This document shows, one piece after another, positions 25,950 through 34,694 of a stretch of DNA of 64,000 nt; positions within the stretch are counted from its first letter, which is position 1, and each line of letters begins with the position of its first letter. The DNA comes from Candidatus Obscuribacterales bacterium (lineage in GTDB: Bacteria > Cyanobacteriota > Vampirovibrionia > Obscuribacterales > Obscuribacteraceae), in NCBI GenBank assembly GCA_019637435.1, contig JAHBVO010000001.1, positions 372,001 through 436,000 on the forward strand, read 5' to 3'. The notes beneath the pieces are model-generated. The model was given only the letters and a program-made list of their open reading frames with translations. It ran no database searches and had not been told where the DNA came from. Both the position numbers and the translations under genes were made by a program.

Positions 25950-27122
25950 TTAAGTCTCAGATACGCCGGTAATGGGTTGCAAAAACTTCAATAGTTTAGC
26001 TCTTGGGGCTTCCTTGCGCAAAATCTCGAGAACGTTTCCGGGCATTCTTGTAACGACAACGATATACGAGCCGTTTCCTCCGCCGGATTCGCCCGGGACG
26101 AAGTAGACGGCGCGATAGTTTTTCGCAGACAGGGTACCGAATTCCAGTCTTCCACTCGGTAGATAGCGTACCGAGTGATTGGGGGGCGTGGTGGTTTCGC
26201 TTCTGAACTTGCCTGAAATCGCTTTTGCCAATTCAGTAACCTGACCCTCACCTTTGATCTGGCTAGGTGGAACAGTCGCTACAATCAGGTCGGCTTTGCC
26301 TGTCTGTCCACGCGATCCGACAATCATAGATAGTTCCGGCGACTGGCTCTGATATCTCGCCCACGTCCATTCGGCTTTCGGGTCGAACTCGGCAGGTATT
26401 CCGAATTTCTTTTCAAAGCTGTAGAAGTCGTCACCCAGACCAGGAATAAAGGTTGAGCCTAAAAACTGCAACAAGGTTTGTTTTGGCTTGTTGTCTTTGA
26501 CTGCGAGAGAACCAGTGGTCGCCACGAGGGTCTTTTCCGGTCGTGCCGGCACTGGAGTTGGAGTCGGTTTTCGCCTGCCAATCCGAATGTCCGGTTGCTT
26601 TGCCAGATTCGTCATGGCGTCCTCGAAGCTCATAGTGATTGAATCGAGTTTCGTAATCAGCATTGTCTGGGTGCCGCCGTCCGTAACTCCATCGCTGACG
26701 CGGCACATCACCTTGCACTCCATGCGCGGCCATAAACTCTGGTCGATGGGAAGCTCGAAGGCGCGCGGTCCTTTGAGGAACACGTACAATTGTTTTTTCG
26801 GTTCTAAACTGGCGCGAATCTCTTCTCGTGCCACATTGACGTATCCATCTCGTAAGTTTGTAAAGCGTGCTTGAAACTTGAGAATGACACCTGGCAGGCT
26901 CTGTCCGCTGGCGTTTTCCACCCGCATCAAGATGGCAGGGTGGTATCCCAGTGCGGAGTGAAACCACCAGGTCACGAAGCACGCGGTGTCTAACTTTTGC
27001 GTCACGGCCCCGTCGGAGCCACCGCCGTCATAATCCCCTTGCGCCACGGCGGGCGGCAAATAGAAGTTGATCAGGCAGATCAACGTGAGCAACGTGATGA
27101 AGAGGTTTTTTCGGGCAGTCAT
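25950..27122 (-). CDS. Secreted protein of unknown function
   Basis: Not recognised. It is a 390-residue protein with a signal peptide (TARKNLFITLLTLICLINFYLPPAVAQ). Residues 40-165 look like an immunoglobulin-like beta domain (ILMRVENASGQSLPGVILKFQARFTN). A Pro/Thr linker lies near residues 185-210, and a second domain (about 215-385) has alternating strands. It is probably an exported or periplasmic structural or binding protein. The gene stands alone between proline dehydrogenase and the DNA glycosylase. Confidence 0.7.
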   Translation of the reverse strand: MTARKNLFITLLTLICLINFYLPPAVAQGDYDGGGSDGAVTQKLDTACFVTWWFHSALGYHPAILMRVENASGQSLPGVILKFQARFTNLRDGYVNVAREEIRASLEPKKQLYVFLKGPRAFELPIDQSLWPRMECKVMCRVSDGVTDGGTQTMLITKLDSITMSFEDAMTNLAKQPDIRIGRRKPTPTPVPARPEKTLVATTGSLAVKDNKPKQTLLQFLGSTFIPGLGDDFYSFEKKFGIPAEFDPKAEWTWARYQSQSPELSMIVGSRGQTGKADLIVATVPPSQIKGEGQVTELAKAISGKFRSETTTPPNHSVRYLPSGRLEFGTLSAKNYRAVYFVPGESGGGNGSYIVVVTRMPGNVLEILRKEAPRAKLLKFLQPITGVSET

Positions 27123-27251
27123 TTTAGTAATTTAACTTATCACGTTCGGGGCGCGGGAATCTGGAGATCCTTCAGAGATTTCGTCGATTACGGGATTCTA
27201 TTCTAATATTACTTGCGATTCACATTCGCGCTGTGGCTGGGGGAAGATAAA

Positions 27252-28181
27252 TCATCGGCTTTTTGACGCGCGAGTGGATTTCTTTGTTGCAGGTTTCTTA
27301 GCCACCGGTTTCTTAGCCACGGGTTTCTTAGCCACCGGTTTCTTAGCCACCGGTTTCTTTGCTGTGGATTTACTAACTGATTTTGATTCCTTTGATTTTT
27401 TCTTCGGAGGTGCCGAGATTTTGGTTGCTGCGTTGAGGGCACGATGCAACTCGACCGCGCGCCACATATACCAGCTTCCTACGCTGCGGAATGGGCGCCA
27501 GAGTTCTCCGTGTTCTTCGAGTTGGGTCGTTGTCGGAAGATCTTTTGCGTGCTTGCCGTAGGTGATAGCGTAGCCCATTCGTACGCCGTAGTCCCCTGAG
27601 GGCATCACATCGAGTCGTCCGAGGCGAAACATGAGGAACATGTGGGCGGTCCATGTGCCCACGCCCTTAACCGCTGTCAAAATCTCGATGATTTCCTCAT
27701 CGGATAACTTTTCTATTTCTTCGTGCGATGGAATCAGCCCGGCAAGGGACTTCTCTGCGAGGTCTTTGAGAGCTTTGATTTTGGAACCGGATAAGCCGGC
27801 CGAGCGCAGCACCGCCTCTGGTGCCTCGAGGATTTGCTGCGGCGATGGATGCTGGTCCGAGTCGAACAGTGCTTTAAACCGCCCGTAAATAGTGGCCGCG
27901 GCTTTGCCGGTAAGTTGTTGGTAGACTATTGCTTCCGAAATGGCTTCGAATGGTGATGCTGCTTCCTCTATGTTGGGTGAGAAACCACCGGCGACCTGCT
28001 CGATCAATTCCTTGAGTTTCTTGTCTTTCTTCGATAAGGAAGAAAGCATTTCCAAAACTTCCTTTCGTTTTAACGAGCTAAGAGTCGCCCTTGATGCAGG
28101 GGGCGAAGAGACTGGTTTCGTCTTCGCCTTCTTAGTCTGGGGCTTGGGTTTAGCTGTTGCCTTCGATTTTGATGCCACCAC
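27252..28181 (-). CDS. alkA: DNA-3-methyladenine glycosylase II (AlkA-like) with histone-H1-like tail
   Basis: HhH-GPD base-excision enzyme that removes alkylated bases. The core (about residues 65-250 of 309) shows the helix-hairpin-helix AVKGVGTWTAHMFLMF and the catalytic Asp in MPSGDYGVRMG. Both ends are unusual. The first ~35 residues are Lys/Ala/Pro-rich. The last ~45 carry four near-perfect AKKPV units and end in STRASKSR, like histone H1 or HU-tail repeats that bind DNA non-specifically. I start it at GTG 28181 behind AGGATA. A TTG at 28217 would add 12 residues. Confidence 0.88.
   Translation of the reverse strand: MVASKSKATAKPKPQTKKAKTKPVSSPPASRATLSSLKRKEVLEMLSSLSKKDKKLKELIEQVAGGFSPNIEEAASPFEAISEAIVYQQLTGKAAATIYGRFKALFDSDQHPSPQQILEAPEAVLRSAGLSGSKIKALKDLAEKSLAGLIPSHEEIEKLSDEEIIEILTAVKGVGTWTAHMFLMFRLGRLDVMPSGDYGVRMGYAITYGKHAKDLPTTTQLEEHGELWRPFRSVGSWYMWRAVELHRALNAATKISAPPKKKSKESKSVSKSTAKKPVAKKPVAKKPVAKKPVAKKPATKKSTRASKSR
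27292..27366. repeat. Tandem 15-bp repeat encoding the KKPVA tail
   Basis: Four copies of a 15-base unit (GGTTTCTTAGCCACC on the plus strand, one single-base variant) at 27292-27351, then a degenerate fifth. It lies in frame within the glycosylase C-terminus, so copy-number change adds or removes five residues without a frameshift. Confidence 0.9.
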
Positions 28182-28276
28182 AATTATCCTGCTTCGACCT
28201 ACTATAATTCGTCTCAAACATTTTGATTGGCACTAAGTGTGGTGACACTTTCGTGAACCGTTCCGTTCTCTAAGCG

Positions 28277-29584
28277 CTAGAGGCTGCTGAGCAAACCGGG
28301 CCAGCCGTCTCTGTTGCTAAATGTCTCTATATTTTTGGACGGTGTGTAGGTCAGCTTCTGACCGGTTTTACGGAAATAGGCTTCGGGCGCGACTCGGCAG
28401 ATAGCGCGAAATCCGAGATCCTTCGGCATGTTTTCCGGGGTGTCTACTATGTCCTCGAATAAATCCTCGCCATTCGAGCAAGCACAGCATCGGACGTTTA
28501 AAAACCAACTCTTTGAGAAGTATTCGTCTTTGCTTCTGTACGACTCGCGACCGATATGTCGTGCGAATTTTTCCGCATCCAGCGAATAAAGCTTGCCGGC
28601 TAGAGTTTCCATGAAACCGCAAATATCTTCATCGGTGAGCCCGGAAAGCGCTTCGACTGCTGGTTCGATTACCGCAGTATCGTTGCCTTCATGCTCCCAG
28701 TCGAACATATCGACTAGTTGCCAGAATCTCTCGTCGCTCATTGGTTTGACATGTTTCTTCGTGCCGTTATTTACAGTTTCGAGTTCACCTTCAACGTCGA
28801 ATTCATCATCAAGCGAAAGATCGGCTTCGTCCGCGAACATGAACTCCGGCCGCTGCGCCGCTGGGCGGCGCCACTTCACCCGGCAATGCTTCAAGTTTTT
28901 TCTAAACTCGTTTGCAGTTTCTTCTTCCAAAGCGGTGTTGAACATATATAAGCGCAAAAGGTTTTTCAACTTATAAAGTTCGACAAGACCCTCGCTCGTG
29001 ACGCGCGTGCTGCTCAATCCGAGTAGAACGAGTTTCTCCAGCTCCGCGACATGCGGCATGCCTTCGTCGTCTATGAGCGTGCCATTGAGCCAGAGTTCGC
29101 GCAAGTTTGTTAGCTTGCAAATTTCAGCCAGACCGGTATTTGTCAGCGCCGTGTGGGTCAAGCCCAATGTGTGCAACTTGTCGAGCGAGGAAACGGTAAT
29201 AGCTCCCTCGTCGGAAATCGCAGTGTAAGCCAGTTCCAGAACTTCCAACTCGCAAAAATGAACGATGGTCAGGAGCAGTTCATCCGTCACTCCAGTCCTG
29301 CTCAGGTCAAGAGTGTGCATTGCGTCAGGCGGCAAATCAATAAGGCAATCAAGTCTGGTGCTGGCGCTGTTGTTGATCTTCAGTTTGACTTTATGTCGGT
29401 CCGGGACGGTAAGTGTTCCGCGAGCCTCGTCAAGCCAATCCCAGTTGATTGGCTGGTTCTCCGGCTTTGTTACCAGACCTTGCGGGACTTGCAACAGCTC
29501 CCAAGTCTCCGGTTGGTAGACCGGAGCCACGTACACGCTGCCAATCGAGTAGCGAGTTGGAAATGTCAATTTGAGTTCAGACAT
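28277..29584 (-). CDS. Leucine-rich repeat protein with C-terminal DUF4240 domain
   Basis: A 435-residue cytoplasmic protein. Residues ~85-245 hold ribonuclease-inhibitor/cysteine-containing type LRRs of 23-24 residues (LDLSRTGVTDELL, LELAYTAISDEG, LGLTHTALTNTGL, LWLNGTLIDDEG, LGLSSTRVTSEGL). An acidic linker follows (~255-285). Then comes a DUF4240 domain: MSDERFWQLVDMF, LSGLTDEDICGFMETLAGKLYSLD, FSKSWFLNVRCCACSNGEDLFEDIVDTPE. DUF4240 is of unknown function and is often found as an isolated small protein. The start ATG at 29584 has only a weak ribosome site. It is divergent from the next gene. Confidence 0.75.
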   Translation of the reverse strand: MSELKLTFPTRYSIGSVYVAPVYQPETWELLQVPQGLVTKPENQPINWDWLDEARGTLTVPDRHKVKLKINNSASTRLDCLIDLPPDAMHTLDLSRTGVTDELLLTIVHFCELEVLELAYTAISDEGAITVSSLDKLHTLGLTHTALTNTGLAEICKLTNLRELWLNGTLIDDEGMPHVAELEKLVLLGLSSTRVTSEGLVELYKLKNLLRLYMFNTALEEETANEFRKNLKHCRVKWRRPAAQRPEFMFADEADLSLDDEFDVEGELETVNNGTKKHVKPMSDERFWQLVDMFDWEHEGNDTAVIEPAVEALSGLTDEDICGFMETLAGKLYSLDAEKFARHIGRESYRSKDEYFSKSWFLNVRCCACSNGEDLFEDIVDTPENMPKDLGFRAICRVAPEAYFRKTGQKLTYTPSKNIETFSNRDGWPGLLSSL

Positions 29585-29622
29585 GGCTAACAATTATCCG
29601 TTATTTCTGCGAGATTTCAGCA

Positions 29623-30189
29623 ATGCTGATCACAGAAAATCTGTTTGCGAAGAGAATTTATCAAATCTGCTATCCTGTTGAGAATCAGGTACCCAATCGC
29701 AAGGCGGACGAAGGAGTCCTTCTTTATATGGATGAAATCGATGCACAGGGACGGCAGATGCTTATCGACAGACCGGCGCTCACGCGCGGTCGGCTGAGCG
29801 TCTTTCGTGAGTCGGACAGTGATGATCACTGGTTTCCACGTTTAAACGTCAATTTGAAAAAGGCGGGCTCCGACCAGATTCTCTGGCAATGGACCACGCA
29901 TGATTCACCAATCGATTTTGACGAACCGCCGCCGTACGGCGAAGACTTGATGCTTGAAAAGTATTTCGAGCTCGAAGAGCCGGTCAAGTCGCCAAGGGGC
30001 ATTGAAGTGGTTTTCCACCTCGGTCCCGGCGCTACAAAGCATGGTCGAGTATCGCAGTTTTCAGCGTCGCTCTATTTGTATCCGACATCCTTTGAAGATC
30101 GCGGCGTACAGATTGGCGTAATCGACTTTCGTCAGGGGTTGACTACGGGCGGCGTACCGTTGTTCGCTCGCTATAACTTCCCCTGGTAG
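29623..30189 (+). CDS. Hypothetical protein (188 aa)
   Basis: Not recognised. A soluble, acidic protein without signal peptide or membrane segment. It appears to be a mixed beta fold (GRLSVFRESDSDDHWFPRLNVNL, GIEVVFHLGPGATKHGRVSQFSASLYLYP). It is divergent from the LRR-DUF4240 gene, 38 bases away, and followed by a good intrinsic terminator, so it forms a monocistronic unit. Confidence 0.65.
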   Translation: MLITENLFAKRIYQICYPVENQVPNRKADEGVLLYMDEIDAQGRQMLIDRPALTRGRLSVFRESDSDDHWFPRLNVNLKKAGSDQILWQWTTHDSPIDFDEPPPYGEDLMLEKYFELEEPVKSPRGIEVVFHLGPGATKHGRVSQFSASLYLYPTSFEDRGVQIGVIDFRQGLTTGGVPLFARYNFPW

Positions 30190-30274
30190 GCTGAAACCGC
30201 CGGTAGTGCGCTCCAGGCTTCGGCACGAAGTTTGCGCTGACCAGGTCGGCTGAAACCAGGACACAAAGTATCAG

Positions 30275-30303
30275 CAGCTCCCAGCAAGGGGGCTGTTTTT
30301 TTT
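30275..30303 (+). terminator. Rho-independent terminator
   Basis: An 8-bp stem CAGCTCCC/GGGGGCTG (one G-U pair) with a 5-base loop and eight T residues, downstream of the 188-residue gene. Confidence 0.85.
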
Positions 30304-30324
30304 CTATGACCGTTGAAAAAATTA

Positions 30325-30397
30325 TGCATCCGCTGCGACTCGAACGCAGGACCAATCGGTTAAAAGCCGAGTGCTCTACCTACTGAGCTACGGATGC
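30325..30397 (-). tRNA. tRNA-Lys (anticodon TTT)
   Basis: On the minus strand it begins GCATCCGTAGCTCAGTAGG. The 7-bp acceptor stem is GCATCCG/CGGATGC with discriminator A, and the D arm has GCTC/GAGC. The anticodon stem is TCGG/CCGA with loop CTTTTAA (anticodon TTT). The T arm has CTGCG/CGCAG with TTCGAGT. The 3' CCA is not encoded. A short T run follows. Confidence 0.97.
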
Positions 30398-30655
30398 ACA
30401 TAACCAGGAAAATAATCGTATCAACAGCGTTTGAGGTACGTCAAGGGACTTCGCTCAATGTGTCAACGATGTTCATACTTCGCATTCTAAGCTGTCTATC
30501 ATAATGAGGCTTGTGAAGAGCTTGGAGACTCGGTCTCGTTTCGTCTGAAAGATTCGCAGCATTTGTGCATAATCAAATCTACCATTTAGAGAGTGGTCGC
30601 TTTTGCATGGCACCACTTATGGTGGCATACGTTCGCTCTGTCGTTTTGCAGTCTT

Positions 30656-31078
30656 CTAAATATTCTGGAGCTTAATTTTCAGTTCGTCCGACAGTCTCTT
30701 GTCGGCTACCGCGAAAAAGTTCGCGGCATTCGTCATAATGGCGGCGTCGTCGGGATGTGCCAGCAATTGGCTCTGCCAGAGCTTCTTCGCTTCGTCGTAT
30801 GAGGCGCGACCGTCTATCGCTAAATCAAATTGCGCGTAGTGCGAGCCAGCAATTTTATTATCAGGAAATGTTTTTATCGTGAAGAGAACGTGCTCATGGA
30901 ATTTTTGCAATCCCGCCGGATCTATGAACCGATTGCTCATGAAATATCCAAGCATTTTGCAACGCAGTTCCAAATCGTTTGGAGCGGCTTTCAGCGCGGC
31001 TTCGCACTCTTCGGCTTGCGATGGTGGCATCTTTATGCCTTTCCATGCGTTGCGCAATTCATCGGCCAACGTTATCAC
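30656..31078 (-). CDS. TPR-like protein, end of the SGNH/MBOAT operon
   Basis: A 140-residue helical protein with tetratricopeptide-like spacing (CEAALKAAPNDLELRCKMLGYFM, AKKLWQSQLLAHPDDAAIMTNAANFF), probably two to three degenerate repeats. The start is a GTG at 31078 that overlaps the end of the SGNH gene by 20 bases, implying coupling. No signal peptide is seen. The partner is presumably a component of the acylation system upstream, which is an inference from position only. Confidence 0.65.
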   Translation of the reverse strand: MITLADELRNAWKGIKMPPSQAEECEAALKAAPNDLELRCKMLGYFMSNRFIDPAGLQKFHEHVLFTIKTFPDNKIAGSHYAQFDLAIDGRASYDEAKKLWQSQLLAHPDDAAIMTNAANFFAVADKRLSDELKIKLQNI

Positions 31079-32495
31079 ACTCTTGCTTCAGGAACGGCGT
31101 GAGCTTCTCGGCAATGTACTGATGACCAGCCGGTGCCAGGTGCAATGAGTAGAACATCGCCTTCTTTTCGTTCTGGGTTAGCTCTGACTGTGCGGGTTTC
31201 AGCATGTCGTAGAACGGTACGCCGCGTTCAACGCATGTTGTTTTGACCACTTCGACTTCGCCAGGATAATCGAGCCCGTACATAGTGGTCTCGGTTCCGG
31301 GAATCGGATCCAGTCCGAGTCTTGCAGGCATCGCCACCACCACGAATTTGGTTTTGTGTTGCCTGCATAAGGAATCCATTTCTGAAACAAGCGCGCCAAG
31401 GGTTCGGCTCATGAGCTTGATGTAGTTCCTTTCTCCTTCGGTCACCGGCTTCTTCGGTTCCGGCGCCGGCCTCACTTCTGCATTCTTCTGAGCAATTTGT
31501 TCTGACGATTTTTTCTTTTTCTTCTTGGCGCCGGTTGGGAATGACTTATTCACCTGAGCGTTCGGATCCTTGCCTTCGAAGAACTGTATGTTGAATGATG
31601 GTCCCGATGAGCCGGAAGATACAAACCACTTCGAAACTTCCCATTTTTCCGGTTGCGAATATTCAGCCCAGAGTCGCTTAACCGCTTTCTTGGGCCGAGT
31701 GAGCAGTTCCATTATCGTCTGGTATGTTTTGTCATTAAAACTCAGTTCGGTCTCCATCGCCGAGATCAAGCCCCAGATGCGGCTATTCTGCCGGAGCCAG
31801 CTGATGCTTTGCAGAAATCTTGCACGCGGCGATTTCATCCACTCTAAAATTGCTGCGTTAGACACCACGAGCGGCTGACCCGGCAGGCAGATTGCGACCG
31901 GTCTTATGTTTGTAAGGGTAGCGTCCGGCGGTGACCAGTTTTCAAAAATGTCTCGGCTGTTGTAGCAGACTAGCACCATATCCGGTGCGTAATTAAATAC
32001 CTGCTTCTTCATCAATGTGTATTCTTGTGCCGTCGAATAGCCTGACGTGCCGAAGTTAACAACCTGGATATTCTTGCCGTTGGCGAGTTTTACCGACTCA
32101 TTCAAAATGCGAGTGAATTTTTTGTCGGCTGGAACCTGAAGACCTTCGACGAGCGAGTCACCGAGCACGGCTACTCTAAATGTGTTTGCAGGTTTCGCCA
32201 CAGTCAGTCCAGGGTCCTGCAATCCGTCGCCATCGAAGTAACATACGCCGAACCCTTCACTGCGCCAGGTGATCCGTTTGTTCTTCATATGGCGAGTACC
32301 GAGATCTTTGTCGAATGCAAAAATTTCTTCTTCGCCCAGACCAGCCACGTACAAAACGCATTCGGTAAACAGAAGCGCGCAGACTTGCAGCGCCAGACAA
32401 ACGGCGACCAGTTTTGACCAGTTGCGACGCGTTGGTTTTGCGCTGCTCTGTCCTTTAATTTCAATCGGTGTTTTGTCTGGTGCCGAGACAACCAT
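31059..32495 (-). CDS. Membrane-anchored SGNH/GDSL-type hydrolase or acyltransferase partner of MBOAT
   Basis: The 478-residue protein has one N-terminal transmembrane segment (about residues 28-52) and an outward-facing SGNH domain. Block I is LGDSLVEGL with Ser114. The stretch VVNFGTSGYSTAQE follows. YNSRDIFENW resembles the GxxD/N oxyanion region. The C-terminal SLHLAPAGHQYIAEKL supplies the His of block V. A lysine-rich insertion lies near residues 320-350. Proteins of this shape pair with MBOATs (AlgJ/AlgX, PatA/PatB, DltB/DltD logic) to O-acylate exported polysaccharide. The MBOAT gene lies just upstream in the same operon. The start has a clear AGGAG site. Confidence 0.85.
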   Translation of the reverse strand: MVVSAPDKTPIEIKGQSSAKPTRRNWSKLVAVCLALQVCALLFTECVLYVAGLGEEEIFAFDKDLGTRHMKNKRITWRSEGFGVCYFDGDGLQDPGLTVAKPANTFRVAVLGDSLVEGLQVPADKKFTRILNESVKLANGKNIQVVNFGTSGYSTAQEYTLMKKQVFNYAPDMVLVCYNSRDIFENWSPPDATLTNIRPVAICLPGQPLVVSNAAILEWMKSPRARFLQSISWLRQNSRIWGLISAMETELSFNDKTYQTIMELLTRPKKAVKRLWAEYSQPEKWEVSKWFVSSGSSGPSFNIQFFEGKDPNAQVNKSFPTGAKKKKKKSSEQIAQKNAEVRPAPEPKKPVTEGERNYIKLMSRTLGALVSEMDSLCRQHKTKFVVVAMPARLGLDPIPGTETTMYGLDYPGEVEVVKTTCVERGVPFYDMLKPAQSELTQNEKKAMFYSLHLAPAGHQYIAEKLTPFLKQECDNVGR

Positions 32496-32509
32496 CTGTG
32501 GACTCCTGA

Positions 32510-32677
32510 TTATCTGCTGGGGCTCAAGGCGCGCTCTTTCGGATTGAATGAGTGCGGCTTGTCGTTGAGCACGTTTACTCTTGGATCAAGAATGCGTTTT
32601 TCTTTGTTGAGAACGCGTTCTTTTGGAACGTTGGTATGTCGTTCTTTCTGACGTATTGCGCGCGGTCGTGCGTTCAT
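32510..32677 (-). CDS. Small basic protein between MBOAT and SGNH genes (55 aa)
   Basis: A short ORF of 55 residues beginning MNARPRAIRQKERHTNVPKE, highly basic, with recurring KERxL/KRIL units. GAGGC lies 10 bases before the ATG. Its stop is 14 bases before the ATG of the SGNH gene, and it begins 17 bases after the MBOAT stop, so it fills the operon gap exactly. No homologue is recognised. It may be a cytoplasmic accessory peptide. Confidence 0.5.
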   Translation of the reverse strand: MNARPRAIRQKERHTNVPKERVLNKEKRILDPRVNVLNDKPHSFNPKERALSPSR

Positions 32678-32694
32678 GGTCTAGTGCCTCAAAT

Positions 32695-34224
32695 CTAGAA
32701 TTGGAAGTAAAGGAATGGTACTGCCGCAAGTGGTCGCGCTGCTATCGTTAGAATGATAGCGGCGGTCCACGTAGCCAGTTTAAATGGATATTTGTAGCCC
32801 AGTTGTGGATCTCGGATGAAACGGAACGGCTCGGGATGCCGTTTTACGTACTCCGTGACCAGCCAGGCTAGCAGGTACACTGAAGTAATGGGAATGAGAC
32901 CCGCTTTGATGATTGGTTCCCACAGTTGGCATTCTCCGTGGAAACTGAGCATTCCTTCGAAGATGTTGAATGCTCTAGTCATATCCGGCGCCCGGAAGAC
33001 AACGAAGGTGAAGGCGATGAAGACCCAGGTAATTAGTAGATTCAACACCTGGAAAAATGAGTTGTTGAGTCTGTGCTCGAAGTGCATTTGTTTGGCGAAC
33101 AGTCTCCACTGGCTGGACCTGAGCAGCAAGCGCCATTCACGATTGACGATCATGCCGAGACCCTGGATTGCTCCAAAGATGATGTAGTGCCAACCCACGC
33201 CATGCCAGAAACCGCATACGACCATCGTGGCGAAGAGGTTTCTCCAGGTCACCCAGCGGTCTTTTTTAGATCCCCCCAGAGCAATGAAGACGTAGTCTCG
33301 CAGCCAGAAGGACAGCGACATGTGCCACCTGCGCCAGAAGTCTGAAATGTCTCTTGCCAGATAAGGAAGATCGAAGTTCTCAGGCAGGCGAATGCCCATC
33401 AGCAGAGCCGAGCCGCGTCCCATGTCTGTGTATGCGGAGAAGTCACAGTAAACCTGAATAACGAAACCGATTGACGCGAGCCAGGCATCGGGCCCGCTTA
33501 TGGCGGTGGTTTGGCCATAATAAGGGAAGATTAGTGAGCCGATTGGGTCTGCGATGGCGACCTTCTTGAACAAACCCTGTATGAATAAACCTATGCCTTC
33601 GGCTGCCAGAGTCGATGTCAACGGTTCTGGCTTGGGAAGCTGATCTACAAATTCCTGATAGCGCTTAATCGGTCCGGCAATCTGGGACGGGAAGAAGGAC
33701 GAGAAAACCATGAAGTGAGTAAAATTGCTTACCGGTTTGTCGCCTCTATAAATGTCGACGAGGTAATGGACGAATTCGAAGACGAAGAACGAAATGGCAA
33801 GCGGCAACAGGATCTGGAACACCGGATAGTCCCAGGGCTGCATGTGCAAAGCCGGCGGGGTCACAACAGTTAGAAGTTCGCAGAGCCAGTTCCAGGTGCC
33901 GGCAAAGGTTTGAATAATAAAGTTGGTGTATTTGTAGTAGAAGAGGCTACCGATATTCAGCGCTAATCCAAGCGCCAGAAGAGCCTTTGCTGCCGCGGAT
34001 TTCTTGCCCTCTGGTTTGTTGACGACTTTGAATAATGCTTCGCCGATGACCCAGTTGATGACGGTCATGCCTAGCAACAGTAGACCATATGCAGGCAGCC
34101 AGCTCATGTAGAAATAGTAGCTGGCGATGATCAATAGCCACATTCTGACACTACCCTTGGTGCGCCAATAGAGGAACACTACCAGGGGCAGGAAGAAGAG
34201 GTATGTCAGGCTACTGAAAATCAT
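32695..34224 (-). CDS. MBOAT-family O-acyltransferase
   Basis: A 509-residue polytopic membrane protein (about 10-12 TM segments) with the AlgI/DltB-type MBOAT core: FFPSQIAGPIKRY, VYCDFSAYTDMGRGSALLMGI, FWRRWHMSLSFWLRDYVFIALGG and the catalytic His in VCGFWHGVGWHY. It moves acyl, typically acetyl, groups from a cytoplasmic donor across the membrane, usually to a polysaccharide. It is first in an operon with a small basic protein, an SGNH protein and a TPR-like protein. No polysaccharide synthase is adjacent, so the substrate polymer is unknown. Confidence 0.92.
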   Translation of the reverse strand: MIFSSLTYLFFLPLVVFLYWRTKGSVRMWLLIIASYYFYMSWLPAYGLLLLGMTVINWVIGEALFKVVNKPEGKKSAAAKALLALGLALNIGSLFYYKYTNFIIQTFAGTWNWLCELLTVVTPPALHMQPWDYPVFQILLPLAISFFVFEFVHYLVDIYRGDKPVSNFTHFMVFSSFFPSQIAGPIKRYQEFVDQLPKPEPLTSTLAAEGIGLFIQGLFKKVAIADPIGSLIFPYYGQTTAISGPDAWLASIGFVIQVYCDFSAYTDMGRGSALLMGIRLPENFDLPYLARDISDFWRRWHMSLSFWLRDYVFIALGGSKKDRWVTWRNLFATMVVCGFWHGVGWHYIIFGAIQGLGMIVNREWRLLLRSSQWRLFAKQMHFEHRLNNSFFQVLNLLITWVFIAFTFVVFRAPDMTRAFNIFEGMLSFHGECQLWEPIIKAGLIPITSVYLLAWLVTEYVKRHPEPFRFIRDPQLGYKYPFKLATWTAAIILTIAARPLAAVPFLYFQF

Positions 34225-34694
34225 GGGCGACCGACGAACTGGAAACGGTGACTAATATTGAGGTCGCACCAGTATACAAGTGCATGGGCCGAATCAATAA
34301 GGTGTTGTCATTAATGTAGACAAACTGGAGCAGGCTGTATGCCTCAAACAATTAGGTTTCGATTATCTTCGCGCATTAATAAGCATTAAACTCGAATGAT
34401 TGACGTTCTTAACATTTACTGAGTACTATTTCACAACAGGCATATCCGGGATCTATACAGCCAGTTGTTCTTCCTTGTTTCGCCCCTTGAAAGGCGGAGC
34501 GGGGCAGCTTTCTGTTGGTTTTGTTTTTCGGAGCAACGCTCCGTGTTCAAACATCATTCCGGATACGCGCACTGAGCCCGCTCGCTGGTGGGGCTCGAAA
34601 CAGGCATCCCGCCGGGCAGGGCTCGGCTACCGGCTGGCTGCCGGCAGGCATCACAAGCAGTATCACACTGCGTCGACCAGGAGAATTGCGCGAA
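34225..34694. other. 470-base intergenic region with possible structured leader
   Basis: No supported gene. The left half is AT-rich and probably carries the divergent promoters for MBOAT and the aminotransferase. The right half (34480-34660) is GC-rich with several stems: CGGAGC/GCTCCG around a 3-base loop near 34530, GAGCCC/GGGCTC near 34575-34598, and the palindrome CTGCCGGCAG near 34640. CAGGCATC occurs twice. No known riboswitch consensus was recognised. Confidence 0.35.

Noticed and set aside
27292..27366. CRISPR-like or minisatellite array
   Set aside because: Units are 15 bases without spacers and lie in frame in a coding region, encoding KKPVA.
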